A stretch of 64,000 nucleotides of DNA from Cervus elaphus. Taxonomy: Eukaryota > Chordata > Mammalia > Artiodactyla > Cervidae. The stretch lies in NCBI RefSeq assembly GCF_910594005.1, contig NC_057848.1, positions 133,248,155 through 133,312,154 on the forward strand. Reading direction: 5' to 3'. The notes under the pieces are model-generated. The model saw nothing but the letters and a program-made list of their open reading frames with translations, ran no database searches and had not been told where the DNA came from. The number at the start of each line of letters is the position of its first letter. The first letter of the stretch is position 1. Of this stretch, positions 19,973-32,160 are shown in pieces. Made by a program: the position numbers and the translations under genes.

Positions 19973-20855
19973 CAGACATACTGTGGGTTGGGTTCCTAAC
20001 CACCACAATAAAGCAAATATCATGATAAAGTGAGTCACACAACTTTTTTGTTTCCCCAGTACATATAAAAGTTATATTTACACTATACTGTGGTTTATCA
20101 AGTGTGGAATAGCATTATGTCTAAAAAAGACAATGTACATACCTAATTTTAAAATATTTTATTGCTCAAAACTACTAACCATCATCTGTGCTTTCAGCAC
20201 AGTCATAATCTTTTTCCAGGTTGTCTTGCCTCAATGTGGATGGTTGCTGACTGATCAGAGTCATGGTTGCTGAAGGTTGAGGTTGCTGTAGTAATTTCTT
20301 AAAATAAGAAAATAGTGAAGTTTGCTGCATCAATTGACTCTTCTTTTCATGAACAATTTCTCTGTAACAAGCAATGCAGCTTGATAGCATTTTATGTACA
20401 GTAGAACCTCTTTCAAAATTGCAATCAGTCCTCTGAAACCCTGCCACTGCTTTATCAACTAAGTTTATGCAATATTCTAACTCTTTTGTTGTCATTTCAA
20501 CAGTCTTCACAGCATCATTGGCAGGAGTGGATTCCATCTTAAGAAACCACCTTCTTTGATCATCCATAAGAAGCAATCCTGTCCATTAAAGTTTTATTAT
20601 GAGACTGAAGCAACTTAGTCATATCCTCAGGCTCCACTTCTAATTCTAATCCTCTTGTGGTTTTCACTCCACTGCAGTTTCTTCCTCCATTGAGTCTTGA
20701 ATCCCTCAGTCATCTATGAGGGTTGGAATCAACTTCTTCTAAACTCATGTTAACGTTGATATTTTCATTTCTTCCCATGAATCATAAACATTCTTAATTT
20801 CAGTTCTTCTGCCCACTTTTAACCAGGTTTTTTTTTATGTAGAGTTAGTATGAGC
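19973..20855 (-). mobile_element. Tigger1-like DNA transposon, partial
   Basis: It starts with a degenerate terminal repeat, 'cagacatactgtgggttggg', directly after a TA dinucleotide at 19971-19972, the target of pogo/Tigger elements. The interior ('aatagcattatgtctaaaaa', 'tatgagggttggaatcaac') follows the Tigger1 complement. The other end is lost near 20855. Confidence 0.85.
20175..20576 (-). pseudogene. Tigger1 transposase C-terminal remnant (TIGD1-like), 133 codons
   Basis: This is the C-terminal tail of the pogo-type (CENP-B-related) transposase. The frame is open for 133 codons to its stop. Diagnostic segments are 'MTTKELEYCINLVDKAVAGF', 'NFERGSTVHKMLSSCIACYR', 'QTSLFSYFKKLLQQPQPSAT' and 'LISQQPSTLRQD', closely resembling the end of TIGD1-type proteins. 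The catalytic DDD domain and the N-terminal CENP-B DNA-binding domain are outside the retained DNA, so it cannot transpose. The open frame in so old an element is probably chance survival; an exapted exon is a less likely alternative because no upstream exon is visible. Confidence 0.8.
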
Positions 20856-20865
20856 TGTTTATAGT

Positions 20866-20930
20866 GTTAGTGTGTTATTCACTCAGTCGTGTCCAACTCT
20901 TTGCAACCCTATGGACTCTTAGCAACCTCT
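20866..20930 (-). mobile_element. Bov-tA-type SINE fragment
   Basis: Only the 3' quarter remains: 'cactcagtcgtgtccaactc', 'tttgcaaccctatggact'. Confidence 0.75.
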
Positions 20931-21715
20931 GTTGATACTTTACTGTATATCTCAGAATAGTGACATTGTAAGGGATTTTTTATTTGTTATTTTGCTTTCA
21001 CTTTACTGGTTTAAAATTCTTTTCAAATGTTGGTAATTGAAAAATTATTTATTTAAGACTGTAAAGAATACTCAGAACTCTCTGGGCAATAGGATTACAA
21101 ATATTCTTCATTTTCTTCTTGATAACTTCTCTGTATTTTTTCAGTATCTTTACAAAGAGCATGAATGATTTTTATTGAAAGGAAAAAAAGTTCTTTTATA
21201 CACAAAGAAGATATGGGTACCTCTTGAGTGTGACATTTTATTTCAACATAGTATTTGTACAATTCTATGAAATATATTTTTAATAATAAAGATCTGGTCT
21301 GAATAAGCTAGAATAGATGAAGAGTTCAAAATGGAAACAAATTTGGCAGTGAGTCCCAGGTATCAAATATCCTTTCAGTTCTTTCCACAAGGAAAATGTG
21401 ACAGAAATGAAGACTTATTCCCCTCATTTTCTGTTCAGCTTCCATGGCAGACTGTGGGATGGAGAAGGCTTAGCTGGAGGCTTGCTGTTTTGTGCTCAGA
21501 ATTTGAGGGACAAAGGAACAATAGTTAGGGTGTGGCTAAGTGGAGAGGTCTTAAGAGTAGTATTTATAAGGTCTGTACACATTTTTTTAAGATCCTACAA
21601 GTTAAAACAAAAAAAAATGTTGCCGTAAATAATGTGTTTATTTCACCTTTGTTTGAAATTTAAATAATGGTAAGCAACTTTTCAATAAAAAAATATCAAA
21701 AGGTAACAGTGGCTG
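20931..21715. other. No recognisable feature
   Basis: A+T-rich sequence. The frames at 21331-21628 show no protein signature. Confidence 0.4.
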
Positions 21716-21719
21716 ACAT

Positions 21720-21945
21720 ATTGAGGGCTTGCTCAGTGTCAAGCACTGTATTAAATTTTGGCCATGCAGTTTTTCCTTAATCTGAACAGCAACCCTACAA
21801 GATAGGAACTATTTGAATCTCCATTTGAAATATTTTGGAAAAATGAGCTCAAAGAGATGAAGTAATTTGTCTACATTCCTAATAAGCAGTAGATCTGAAT
21901 TACCAGGTTTATCTGAAGTTAAGCTCCAAGCACTTTATAATATAT
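21720..21945 (-). repeat. MIR SINE, antisense
   Basis: 'gtcaagcactgtattaaatt', 'cctacaagataggaactat' and 'agctcaaagagatgaagtaa' lie in complement MIR order. Confidence 0.75.
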
Positions 21946-22029
21946 TACCTAATATATCTACTAAAGCTAAAAAACAACAAAAATGCATTCACATGGTCAC
22001 CAACATACTAACTAAAAAGTTAAATAGTA

Positions 22030-22450
22030 ACACTGTTCTTAAAAGCCCAAAACAAGAAACTACCCAAATGAACATCAGCCATTTAACAGATAAATTGTAG
22101 TATATTTACACAGTGGAATCAATTATCTACAACTACATGCAACTAAGAGATACATCACGAACAAATAGGCTATCACAAGCATAACCTTGAGCAAAAGAAC
22201 TCAGGCCCCAAAGAATGCATGATTCAATGTATTTGTTCAAAACATGTGAAAGACAATCAAAACCAATCTATGGTTTCAAAATCAGGATAGTGATTACTCT
22301 TTGAGGTTGGGAGGTGGTGGCAGGCAAGGATAGTGGTACATGAGGGGTTTCTGAGATGCTTTTAATGTTCTATTTCTCGATCTGGGTCCTGGTTACAAGA
22401 ATGTGCTTACCTTGTGAAAATAAATTTAGCTGTACACCTCCCATATATGT
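22030..22450 (+). repeat. Old L1 (L1M-type) 3' UTR
   Basis: 'ctacccaaatgaacatcagc', 'aaattgtagtatatttacac' and 'gtgattactctttgaggttg' follow the old mammalian L1 3' UTR. Confidence 0.7.
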
Positions 22451-23195
22451 AGCTGTCTCTATAGCTAGTGATGCCAGAGGAAAACGTAGTTGGTGACAGA
22501 CATCTAGTTTAGTTGCTACCATGGGGAAACCTAAAACACACTCCATGCACAAGAAAGTAGTACAAAGTGATAAAGGTGGGTTATGGAAATATTGATCTGA
22601 TAATGATCAGCTTTCTGAGATATAAACAGTTAGCCCTGGGGAGTGACAAGTAATATGCCACAACAAGCTCACTTGGTTACTTTTCCATCAGAATTCAGAA
22701 CCCCAGAGTGTCTGTTTGGACAGCAGGAAAGTGTTTGCTTTAATATCACCACCTGCAGAATGAAATTCAACCAATTAAGTTAGGAAATTGCCATTTGCAG
22801 ATAATTATTATTTAGTTGGCTTCTAACTTCATAGCTCTGCAGCCATTTGAGGACAAGGTCTCAAAACTGCCACAGGGTGTGGTGTCGGAGTTGGTCTATT
22901 TTAACTTAATGATCTGGAAGAGGAAATAACCAGCATGGTAATGATATTGCAAACGATGCTAAATTGAGAGTGTTACAAATGCTAATAAAGGCAAAGGAAC
23001 AAAATGAGAAGACTTTGCTGATAAAATCTGGGCTTTAGTGAATAATACCAGTGCATTGAATTCCCAAATCTCTACTCTAACAATAGATTCCTGAACACAC
23101 TCTTTTGTGCTCAGAAAAAGTCTCATATCTAAAGATATTGAATATTCTATTTCAGTATTGCAATCCTACATAAACTTTTACAATTATAGGATAGT
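22451..23195. other. No recognisable feature
   Basis: Nothing identifiable; no coding frames of note. Confidence 0.4.
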
Positions 23196-23600
23196 ATTAA
23201 ATTTAAGGAAAAGTTGCAAAAAATATAGAGTCCCCATATACCCCACACCCAGTTTTCTCTATTATTAATATGTTACATTACTATGGTACATTTCTCACAG
23301 TTAATGAACCAATATTGATATGTTATTATTTATTACAGTTCATACTCTTTGCAGATTTCCTTAGTTTTTACCTAATGTTCCTTTTCTGTGCCAGGATCCC
23401 ATCCTGGACACCATATTCTATTGGCAGTTTTGAGGACCACTGGTCAGATATCAGTATTTTGCAGGACGTCCTTCAGTTAGAATTTCTCTGATGTTTTGCT
23501 CATGATTAGACAAGGATTGTGGGTTTTGGGAAAGAAGACCACAGAAATAAAGTACCAATCTCATCACATCGTTTTCAGGGCACATACTATCAACATGATT
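23196..23600 (-). repeat. Old L1-like relic
   Basis: 'tatggtacatttctcacagt', then 'aatgaaccaatattgatatg' resembles the complement of old L1M 3' sequence; the edges are uncertain. Confidence 0.45.
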
Positions 23601-23659
23601 TATCACTGCTGATTTTGACCTTGATCACTGGCTAAGAAAGTGTTTGTCAGATTTCTCCA

Positions 23660-23796
23660 ATGCACTTACTTTCTCCTCAACCCACAGCAAGATTCCATTT
23701 TTCTTATGGCTGAGTAGCAAGTATTCCATTGTGTGTATATGTTTCTGTATGTCTATGTATGTATGTATTTCACATCTTCTTTAACCATTCATAATT
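23660..23796 (-). mobile_element. L1 3' UTR fragment, antisense
   Basis: 'atggctgagtagcaagtatt', 'ccattgtgtgtatat' and 'cacatcttctttaacc' are the complement of L1 3' UTR. Confidence 0.65.
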
Positions 23797-24124
23797 AATA
23801 TAAGACAAAGGAGCAAAGAACATACAATAGAAAAAAAAATAACTTTTTCAATAAAGGGTGTTGGGAAAACTGGACAGACACATGCAAAATTTTAAATTAG
23901 AACACTCTTTCACACCATACACAGAAACAAACTCAAAATGGAATAAAGACTTGAATGTAAGACCTGAAACCATAAAACCCTTAGAGGAAAACATAGACAG
24001 TGTGCTCTTTGACACTGGTCTTAGCAATATTTTTCTAGATATGTATCTTCAGAAAAGAAAACAAAAGCAAAAATAAACAAAAGGGACTACTTCAAACTAA
24101 GAAGCTTCCGCTCAGCAAAGGAAT
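23797..24124 (+). pseudogene. L1 ORF2 C-terminal remnant
   Basis: The DNA follows the last part of L1 ORF2 ('gggaaaactggacagacaca', 'ggaataaagacttgaatgta', 'gaaaacatagacagtgtgct', 'aactaagaagcttccgctca'). The only open stretch is 72 codons (23858-24076) ending in a Lys/Gln run. The catalytic domains are not present. It lies head to head with an antisense L1 piece on its left and abuts an antisense old L1 on its right, so it is an isolated fragment. Confidence 0.7.
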
Positions 24125-24142
24125 CTTTCTGCTTTCTTTTGA

Positions 24143-24347
24143 AGGTGAAAGTAAAGTCGTGTCTAATTCTTTGCAACCCCATGGACTGTGTAGCCTACCA
24201 GGCTTCTCTGTCCATGGGATTTTCCAGGCAAGAATACTAGAGTGGATTGCCATTTCCTTCTCCAGGAGATCTTCCCAACCCAGGGATTGAACCCAGGTCT
24301 CCTGCATTGTAGGCAGACGGTTTACTGTCTGAGCCACCAGGGAAGTC
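24143..24347 (-). mobile_element. Bov-tA-type SINE
   Basis: Full antisense copy with a perfect 14-bp target duplication CTGCTTTCTTTTGA at 24129-24142 and 24348-24361. Confidence 0.96.
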
Positions 24348-24417
24348 CTGCTTTCTTTTGAGTCTTTTAATTAGTGTATTTTTGATCATTCACATTTAAG
24401 ATGACTATTGATATAGC

Positions 24418-24617
24418 TGGATAAAGAATCCGCCTGCAATGCAGATGACACAGGAAATGTGGGTTAGATTCCTGGGTCAGGAAGATCCCCTGGAGGAGGA
24501 AATGGCAACCCACTTCAGTGTTCTTGCCTGGGAAATTCCGTGGACAGAGGAGCCTGGTGGGCTACAGTTTATGGGGCCACACAAAAGAGTCAGACACAAC
24601 TAAGTGACTGAGCACAT
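24418..24617 (+). mobile_element. Bov-tA-type SINE
   Basis: 'taaagaatccgcctgcaatg' to 'gagtcagacacaactaagtg'. The first few bases of the usual 5' end are missing. Confidence 0.9.
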
Positions 24618-25846
24618 AGTGTTGAGTATTTTGTATGATTTCATTTTGTGTCCTCTCTTAGAGTATAAGTCATATTCAATTTTTTTAAAAATCCTAGTGA
24701 TGATCCTAGAGTTCCCAATATATTCTTTTGACTCGTCTAATTTCATATCTAAATAACACTATATGATTTAAGTGTAGTCGAGTACCTTAAAATAGAGTAT
24801 TCCAATTCTCCCCTCACATTTTTGTAACATTTCTGTCATTTATGCATTCATTTCATTTCAGATTTCATTTATTCATATGTTATAATCACTAAATGCATTG
24901 CTACTATTATTACTTTAAGTAGTCATTCTTAGATCAATTAAAAATAAAAAAATTAAAAGATTTTACTGTGTTTTCCGTTATTTATTTCCCAATGATCTTT
25001 CTTTTTGTAGATCCAAGTTTCTGACTTATGTCATTTTCTTTATACCTGAAGAACTTCTTTTGATATTTTTTGCAGGGTAAATCTGCTGGCAGTTAACTCT
25101 CTCAGTTATTGTTTGTCTGAGAAAGGTTTTATTTCTCCTTCATATTTGAAAGTTAATTTCTTTGGATATAGAATTCTAAATTGGTGATTATTTGTTTTTA
25201 AAACTTTATTTCATGCCACCTTTTTCTTGCTTGCATGGTTTCTATTTAGAAGACCACTATAATCCTTATCCTTATTTCTATATAGGTAAAGTATTTCTAC
25301 TTCCATTGTAACCCCTCTCTCCAAATTTCTGGCTTCTTTGAAGAGTCTCTCTTTGTCTTGGGCTTTCTGTAGTTTAAATAGGATATGCCAAGGTATAGAG
25401 TTTTGAATGGGGTTGCTTTTGTTTTTGTTTTGGAGGGGGAACTTTTTCTTGCTGGTGTTTTATAAGCTTCCTTGATTGGTGGTTTATGTACATTATTAGC
25501 TTTGGAAGGTTCTCAAACATAACTGCTTCCAATTGTTTTTCTGCTCCATTCTCTCTTTTCTATTAGTAATATTCCATTTACATGTATGTTACACCGTTTG
25601 AAATTGTCCCACAGTTCTTAGATGCTCTTTTCTGTTTTTTTCCCCACTGTTTACTCTCTTTGCACTTGAGTTTGAAAAGGTTTTATTAACCTATTTTCAA
25701 GCTCATTGAATCTTTCCTCTGTCAAGTCAAATCTATAGATGAGTCCATCAGTAGCATTTCCTTTTGATTCTTTCTAGAGTTTCAGTGTCTGTACTTAACA
25801 TTACCCATCTGTTCTTGCATATTGTCTACTTTTTCTATTGGAGCCC

Positions 25847-26301
25847 TGTGGACAAAAAGAAATATTGTCTGCCATTTCAGTAAACAATGACTGTTGCCTG
25901 CCATCAAGCCATCAGCCACTGCAGACACCTCCCACAATGCACCCTGAGGGGAATTCAGGATAGAGAAAAACTAGATACTGGCCCTAGATAGTTCAGATAC
26001 TTAGAAAAGGAAAAATTTCAATGAACCCAGACTCTTGCATCTTCCCATGCATAGAAAAGAACTAAAATCATTAATTTGAGATGTCTGATTTTTGTGATTA
26101 GCAGAAATCTTTTGATGTTTCACTTCATGTTTTGTTTTGTTTCTTCAACAAAAACTCCTACATACCCTGTTGCTCCCTTACCTCTGTGGAATAGTTTTCT
26201 CAGAGCTATCTGAGAAGCTACCTCCCAGGCTATAGTCCTCAATAAAACCCTGAATAAAACATAACTCACAACTACTAGGTTGTGAAATTTTATAGTCAAC
26301 A
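25847..26301 (+). mobile_element. Solo LTR, 455 bp
   Basis: TGTGGACAAA...AGTCAACA with AATAAA at 26241-26246 near its right end. Direct repeat GCCC flanks it at 25843-25846 and 26302-26305. Old L1 sequence is continuous on either side once the block and one GCCC are removed. No internal retroviral sequence is present. The 4-bp duplication suggests a class I ERV. Confidence 0.85.
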
Positions 26302-26456
26302 GCCCTTAAATATTAATCACTGTCATTTTAGATTGTCTAATAAATAAAACATCTGTATCATATCTGAGTCTGGTTCTTATGATTGCTTTATCTCTTCAGA
26401 CTCTTTTTTATCTGGCATCCAGGCATGCCTTGTAATCTATTGTTGAAAACCAGACA

Positions 26457-26671
26457 TATGTGTGTGTGTGTGTGTGCGCTCAGTCATGTCCGACTCTTTG
26501 CAACCCCATGGACTGTAGCCCACCAGGTTCCTCTGTCCATGGGATCTTCTAGGCAAGAATATTGGAGCAAGTTGCCTTTTCCTTCTCCAGGGGATTGTCC
26601 CAACCCAGGGATAGAACCCAGGTCTCTTGGGTCTGCTGCATTGGCAGGTGAATTCTTTACCACTATGCCAC
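26457..26671 (-). mobile_element. Bov-tA-type SINE with (TG)n tail
   Basis: Antisense copy; the (TG)n at 26457-26476 corresponds to a (CA)n SINE tail. Frames of 101-115 codons on both strands here are SINE by-products. Confidence 0.93.
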
Positions 26672-27789
26672 CCAGTAATAAGTACTGAGGCAAAGAGGCT
26701 TTTAATGTAAATATGATTGTTATTCTGGCTGGAAACTGGGCTCTGTGTAATGGTTTCTGTAGCTATAAGTGCCAAAGACTTCAAAATCCTCTAGTGTCTT
26801 TTCCTTCTCCAAAACAAAAACAAGGATACTTCCTAAAGTACTCCTCAAAGAAAGTATTTCTTGCTGCTCTTTTGGCTATAATTCACCCTTACTACACTAG
26901 AGCCTTGTTGTCATAAGTATTTAGGAAGTGAGCATTTTATAATGTTTTGCTTAAATCTCAGTGTTTTAGTGGTCCTGTGTCTCAGAGTTATAACTTTCAC
27001 AAATATTTCTCCAGTGACATGGATTTTCCCCCTGCCTCTACTCTCTTCTTGGCTACAATATTCACAATCTATTTCCTAAGTGAAGCTCTGACCCTTGTTG
27101 ATCATGCTTTTCTGCCCTAGGTAAGACAGGAGGGCTAGAGGAGCCTGGCTGAAGTGGGAGGAACACTCTTCCACCATTTGAGGTAAATATCAAGAAATGT
27201 CTTTTCCCCTCGAAGCTATAAGTTTTTGTTATGGAGAAGACCCTGGGATCATTTCACAAAGATTACTCTTCTCCTCCCCCTGCCAGAACCATGAGGGGAT
27301 CTTTCTCCCATCTTCCCCAGGAGAATCTAGTTTGCCTCTGTAGGTAAATCCCACAAAATTGTGCAGCTCTTTAAGACTGCAACCCCGGGATTTTCTTACT
27401 CTCTAGCTAGTCCACACTCAACCTTCAGCAATTCACCAAAAATTACCATTCAAATGTTCCTATTAGTCTATATCTCCAGAGGCTTCTGCTCCATGTTAGC
27501 AGATCTCAGTTGTAACTACCTAGATGCACCTTTCTATACAGATTTCAGAGTAATTTGCCCCAGAAACTCAGTTCTCTAGTGGGTCCAAAAAAAGTTGTTG
27601 ATTTTCAGTTTGTCTAGATTTTTTTCCTCATAAAAAGAGGAGTGAGGACTTCTAAGCTCTTTACATGTCAGAGCTGAAATCAGAGTCTGTCCATCATTGT
27701 ATTTAAATCAAAGAATATGACTAAAAGATTCCCAATGTTATATTTCTAAGAGGGGCATTGGGAAACAACATTTATCTAGTGTCTGAAAT

Positions 27790-28620
27790 TTTACCGAGTA
27801 ATAGTTTAATCAACAAATAATTGTTGAGTGCCTACTATGTGCCAAGTACTATTCTAAGGGATGAAGCCACCTCAATGAATAAAACAAAGTCCCTTCCTTT
27901 ATGAAACTTATATTCCAGTCAGTGAAAGACAAAAAATGATGATCTGTCCTGTAAAGTGAAATAAGAGTGGGTAAGGTTGATACTGAGTGATAGGATGGAG
28001 GCTGGAGGATGCTGTTTTAAAGAAGATAGACAGATTTGCATATGTGAAGTCCTGGGGTCCACCATCTCCACTATCCAGTTGTAAACAAAATGAAAAAGAA
28101 AGAGAAAGGAGAGGGGGGAAGAAGGAGGAAGAAGAAGATAGAAAAGCCCCTTTGATGAGAAAAAATTTGACAATACTCAAAGGAAATAAAGGAGTGTCCC
28201 TATAGAATATCTGAAAGAAAAGTATTTAGGGAACATAAAGAAGGCCAGTGTGGCTGGAGTAGATTATTCCAAGAGTCACAGGAGAGAAAGTGATAGGAAG
28301 TTTCATCATGTGGAGCCTCATTAGCCACCATAAGGATTTGAGTTTTCACTCTGAGTAAGATTGGAAACCACTGGAGAATTTTTCAAACGGAAGAATGGCA
28401 TGAGTTCACACATTTTAAAAAATTGATCTGGCTGCTGCACTGAAAACAGATTGCTGCAAATGGGGAAGACAAGATGGAAGAAGATACAGAGACTATTGTA
28501 GGATGCTACTGGAATAATTCTGGCAAGAAATGATAGTGACTTTGGAATAATGAGATGTTGTTAGATTCTAGAATTATTTTGAAGGTGGAGCCAAAGGAAT
28601 TACTAATGGATTGATTACAT
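27790..28620 (+). repeat. Ancient mammalian repeat, family not named
   Basis: 'gtgcctactatgtgccaagt', then 'aaggccagtgtggctggagt', 'cactctgagtaagattggaa' and 'tattttgaaggtggagccaa' occur in the order seen in a widespread old mammalian repeat. A purine-rich stretch at 28096-28145 (gagaaaggagaggggggaag) lies inside. Confidence 0.5.
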
Positions 28621-28785
28621 TATTTAAACTTCATAACAACCCTTAGTAGAATAAGGGTAATAATATTTATGAAACATGAAGAAAGTAACCAAGGAGATCT
28701 TACCTAGGTCCCTGAGCTAGTGAGTGACAAATCAAAATTCAAAGCCTAGTCTGTTGGGCTCTAAACCCCTAACTCTGACCCTCCC
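28621..28785 (-). repeat. MIR SINE, antisense
   Basis: 'cttcataacaacccttagta' and 'ctagtgagtgacaaatc' are in complement MIR order. Confidence 0.65.
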
Positions 28786-29585
28786 ATTTCTAGCCTATTA
28801 AGGTTATGAGGGATCTTTGAGTTAGCCCAACACCTCATTTTACAGAAGAGAAAAAGTGAATAGGTTAAGAGACATACTTAAGGTTCTACAGTTAGCTAAG
28901 GGCAAGACTAAGACAAAAGACCCTGCCTAGTGATGCTTGAATGGGTCAGTTTCTACTCTGCTATACTGCCTTTTCCTCAGGTGAGTGGGAATAAACAGCC
29001 AAAGGTTGCAGGTAATTTTCAATTAAACCTCTGTTCACAGTAAAAAAAAAAAAGCTCTATTACAAAATCCACTGCATAATGGTCATTTTTGAGAAGGCAT
29101 TACAAGACAGTGGTGATATTTACTGCACTGGACCCTGAACACTGCCTGTATTTTCAGTTATTAAAAAAATTATGCAATGTCTACTGTAAGTCTTTTTAAA
29201 AAGCAAAAGTAGAAAAGGAAAGAAAAAGCTAAGCAAACGAGATTTATGGAATCAACCAGTTCTAGCTGCCTAAGAAACATGCCAGGGCTGGCAAAATGGT
29301 TGACTTCCATGAGTTTTTATAGGATTCTTTGGGGATTTCTGTGCCAGTGGTATTAGCAGTTACTGTATGACACTGCCTGTGACATTGTTCTGTTCATCTT
29401 AATTGGCTGTTTTCTCCTTGATAAGATATTATTGAAGAAAAAAAAAACAAGAATGGCAATCCTGGAAATAAACTGGGGGCTTTTCCATTTGTAAAATACT
29501 TTTTTCACCTAATAAGATCCATTTGTCCTTCTAATTCAACTCAATCTACAATTTATTAAGCCCTGACTGTAGGCCAGAAATGGGA
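28786..29585. other. Mostly nothing recognisable
   Basis: A possible further MIR-like piece lies at 28835-28900 ('ttttacagaagagaaaaagt'). Otherwise there are A-runs at 29041-29053 and 29438-29448 and no gene signature. Confidence 0.4.
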
Positions 29586-29690
29586 ATAAGGGATTTATGC
29601 ATTGTTTATTTAAATCCTCAAAACAGCCTTATGAGGTAGATATATTATTATCTCCATTTTATAGATGAAATGATAAAGTTTACTAAACTG
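29586..29690 (-). repeat. MIR SINE, antisense
   Basis: 'aaatcctcaaaacagcctta', then 'tgaggtagatatattattat', 'ctccattttatagatgaa'. Confidence 0.75.
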
Positions 29691-30365
29691 CATGCCTTTC
29701 TTTGGTTCACAGAAAACCCTCAGTTTATCGCTACACTTTCAACTTCCACAAGTAAGTCAAGGATTACAGTGCTATGTGATATCTCTCTTCCACTATACTT
29801 TGAATGCCTTGAGGGCACAAACTCTTGCATTTCACTTAGTTCCATTTATTCCTCACAATAACTCCATAAGATATTGTTTAAATAGCCTCCTGTTTATCCC
29901 ATTAGTGAGGGAGAAAGTCCCATCCTAGGGTAATGGGATGATTGATCACACAGTACCAAATACTGGACAGATGAAATTAACAGCAGTTTGCTAGTCACAT
30001 GTATTTAGACCCCCCCAAGAAGAAGACACCACACTATGCAGGCCCACATGAGGGATACACTTGGGAGCAGAGTGAACCATTATGTGCTGCAGGAGGCAGG
30101 CTTTGTAGTGTCAAGATGGTGGGATGGCCCCTGGTTCCCACACTACAATTGTGTAATCCCACAATTGTGTAATTCCATGGCTTGGCAGAGAACTGGAACC
30201 CACTAATCATGGACAGGCAGGAACTTGGTCCCTATGATAAAGAGGGTTGCTTGCCTAGGGGACCTTATTCACCAGAACAGAGTTGGGAGGGAATTTGTGG
30301 TTAGTCCTTTCAAAGCCCTCACAATTTTATCTGATGTCAAGGTAGTATGTAATACAGAGCCTTAA
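29691..30365. other. Mostly nothing recognisable
   Basis: A weak L2-like phrase 'atgccttgagggcacaaact' lies near 29807. The rest shows no family or coding signature. Confidence 0.35.
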
Positions 30366-30500
30366 TTTTAAGCCTGACACCACAGACAGGCATCATTATC
30401 TTCAATTTTAAAATAAGGAAATGGAGCTCAGAATCATGCATAGAGTCACATAGCCACTAAGAAGTTGAGGTTAAACTCTGGTCTGTCTGACCTTAAAAAG
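30366..30500 (-). repeat. MIR SINE, antisense
   Basis: 'aaaataaggaaatggagctc' and 'agagtcacatagccactaag' are in complement MIR order. Confidence 0.65.
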
Positions 30501-31559
30501 CATATTTGGCTTGCAAATTGTTAATGGTACATCTTCAGTTTCTAACAAAACTTTCAATGTGACTTCTGAGAAGTATGAGAGTGGAAAGGAAACAATATAT
30601 CATTTTCTGGCTAAATTCAATGTACAACACAATTTTTTCACCCATATGCCCAAGTCACCAGCATTTGGTTGGAAGGAATCACGACAAATGCTTTGCAATC
30701 AAGGGGCAGAGAGACCCACTGCTGGTTCATGCCAAGGTTCCCTCGCCTGCCTGTTGCCTATTTAGCCCATTTACTATGAATCTGTCCAGTCTAGTTCAGT
30801 CTCAGAAAAAATACAGGTATAGCTTAGCTAAATTAGCATGGAGATTTTAATATGCATATTACTGTTCTTGAATGTTTTGACTATCGTTTATCCATAATAA
30901 CTTCATCCTTTTGTTTTAAATATTTTAATAGGTGTTGTTTTTCTTCTTGTATTCTTATTTTCTTAAATCTCAAGTTCTCCTAGACCCCATTTTCAGCTTC
31001 AGTGTGTTTTGCTATCAATAATGAACCTAATTCGTAAAATATATAGTAGGGTTTCTTCTTTTTTCCCCCTAAATTTACTGAGTCATTTAATTTCAATCAA
31101 GAAATGTGAGACAGAATAACTGTTGTTCTTGCAAATTTCCTGGAGCAATTATCTTAATTGTGATAACATTGGAGTAAGGGTAGTGACAAATAGGGGTCCC
31201 ACAGGGCTGCTGTTTATGGATTTTGAAATATAAACACTAATTTATAGGCACAAAGTATGTAGAGATTTTCTAACTAAATGGGTAACATGCAGAGTTTAAT
31301 AATACCAAAAAACTGCATTATACATGAGTTGGCTTTTTGGCTGTATACGGTCTTCAGAACCTGGTAACCATGAGGAACAAAGACCTCAAGACTTTGAAGC
31401 TAGTCATCTATTCCAATGCATGATAGTCGCAGGGCCCAAAAGGAAAATGGGTGACAAGCAAAGCAGCAAGGTAGTAACTGGCATCACTCCCCATAAAACA
31501 CCATGAAAGTTGAGATAAAGGTAAAATGTATTATCAAAGTACCAGAATCTCCTGATGAT
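30501..31559. other. No recognisable feature
   Basis: The frames at 30511-30850 and 31324-31506 show no protein family and no splice-compatible context that I can defend. Confidence 0.4.
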
Positions 31560-31942
31560 AGAGCAAAAATAAATATACAATCATTGACTCAGCAATGTCA
31601 TCTCTAAGAATCTATACCAAAAATACACTGTCAAAAATATACTTTTTGTAATAGCTAATGCCTAGACACAACACAAATAAATATCCATCACCAAGAGAAG
31701 GATTGAATAAAATATGGTATATCTACCTAATGGAATCCCATGCAACTTTAAAAAGGAATAAGACTATCTCTACATACAGCTAGATGGAGAAAAGTATTAG
31801 TATGTAGTATGCTAATAAATGGAGGAAGAACTATCATAGAAGAGACTTCAGAAACAAAACAACCAAATACAATGTGTGAACTTTGTTTGTATTCTGATTT
31901 TATCTACTACATGAGACTACTAGGGGAAATTAAACACAGACT
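31560..31942 (+). repeat. Old L1 3' UTR, part 1
   Basis: 'aaataaatatccatcaccaa', then 'aatatggtatatctacctaa' and 'atggaatcccatgcaac' follow an old L1M 3' UTR. It is interrupted by the SINE at 31954-32149. Confidence 0.6.
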
Positions 31943-31953
31943 AAACATCAGAT

Positions 31954-32149
31954 GAGGGCTTCCCTGTGGCTCAGCTGGTAAAAAATCCCCCTGAAGTGCA
32001 GGCGACCTGGGTTCGATCACTGGGTCAGGAAGATCCCTTGGAGAAGGGAACGGCTACCAACTCCAGTATTCTGGCCTGGAAAAGTCTATGGACTGTATAT
32101 GCATGGGGTAGCAAAGAGTTGGACATGACTGAGTAACTTTCATTCACTC
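31954..32149 (+). mobile_element. Bov-tA-type SINE
   Basis: From 'gagggcttccctgtggctca' to 'gagtaactttcattcactc', with a perfect 11-bp target duplication AAACATCAGAT at 31943-31953 and 32150-32160. Confidence 0.95.
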
Positions 32150-32160
32150 AAACATCAGAT

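Larger units (their letters stand above)
24362..27695 (-). mobile_element. Old L1 (L1M-type), long antisense copy
   Basis: 'tgtctgagaaaggttttatt', 'gatatgccaaggtatagag' and 'gaaattgtcccacag' follow the complement of old mammalian L1. It continues past a nested LTR with 'atatctgagtctggttctta', then 'gtggtcctgtgtctcagagt' and 'aatttgccccagaaactcag'. It contains the SINE at 24418-24617, the LTR at 25847-26301 and the SINE at 26457-26671. Confidence 0.8.

Noticed and set aside
26437..26784. A 115-codon minus-strand open frame
   Set aside because: It reads through an antisense Bov-tA-type SINE. Similar frames with 'WATVHGV' and 'GNPLQYSCLE' strings recur at many SINEs here, so it is a SINE by-product.
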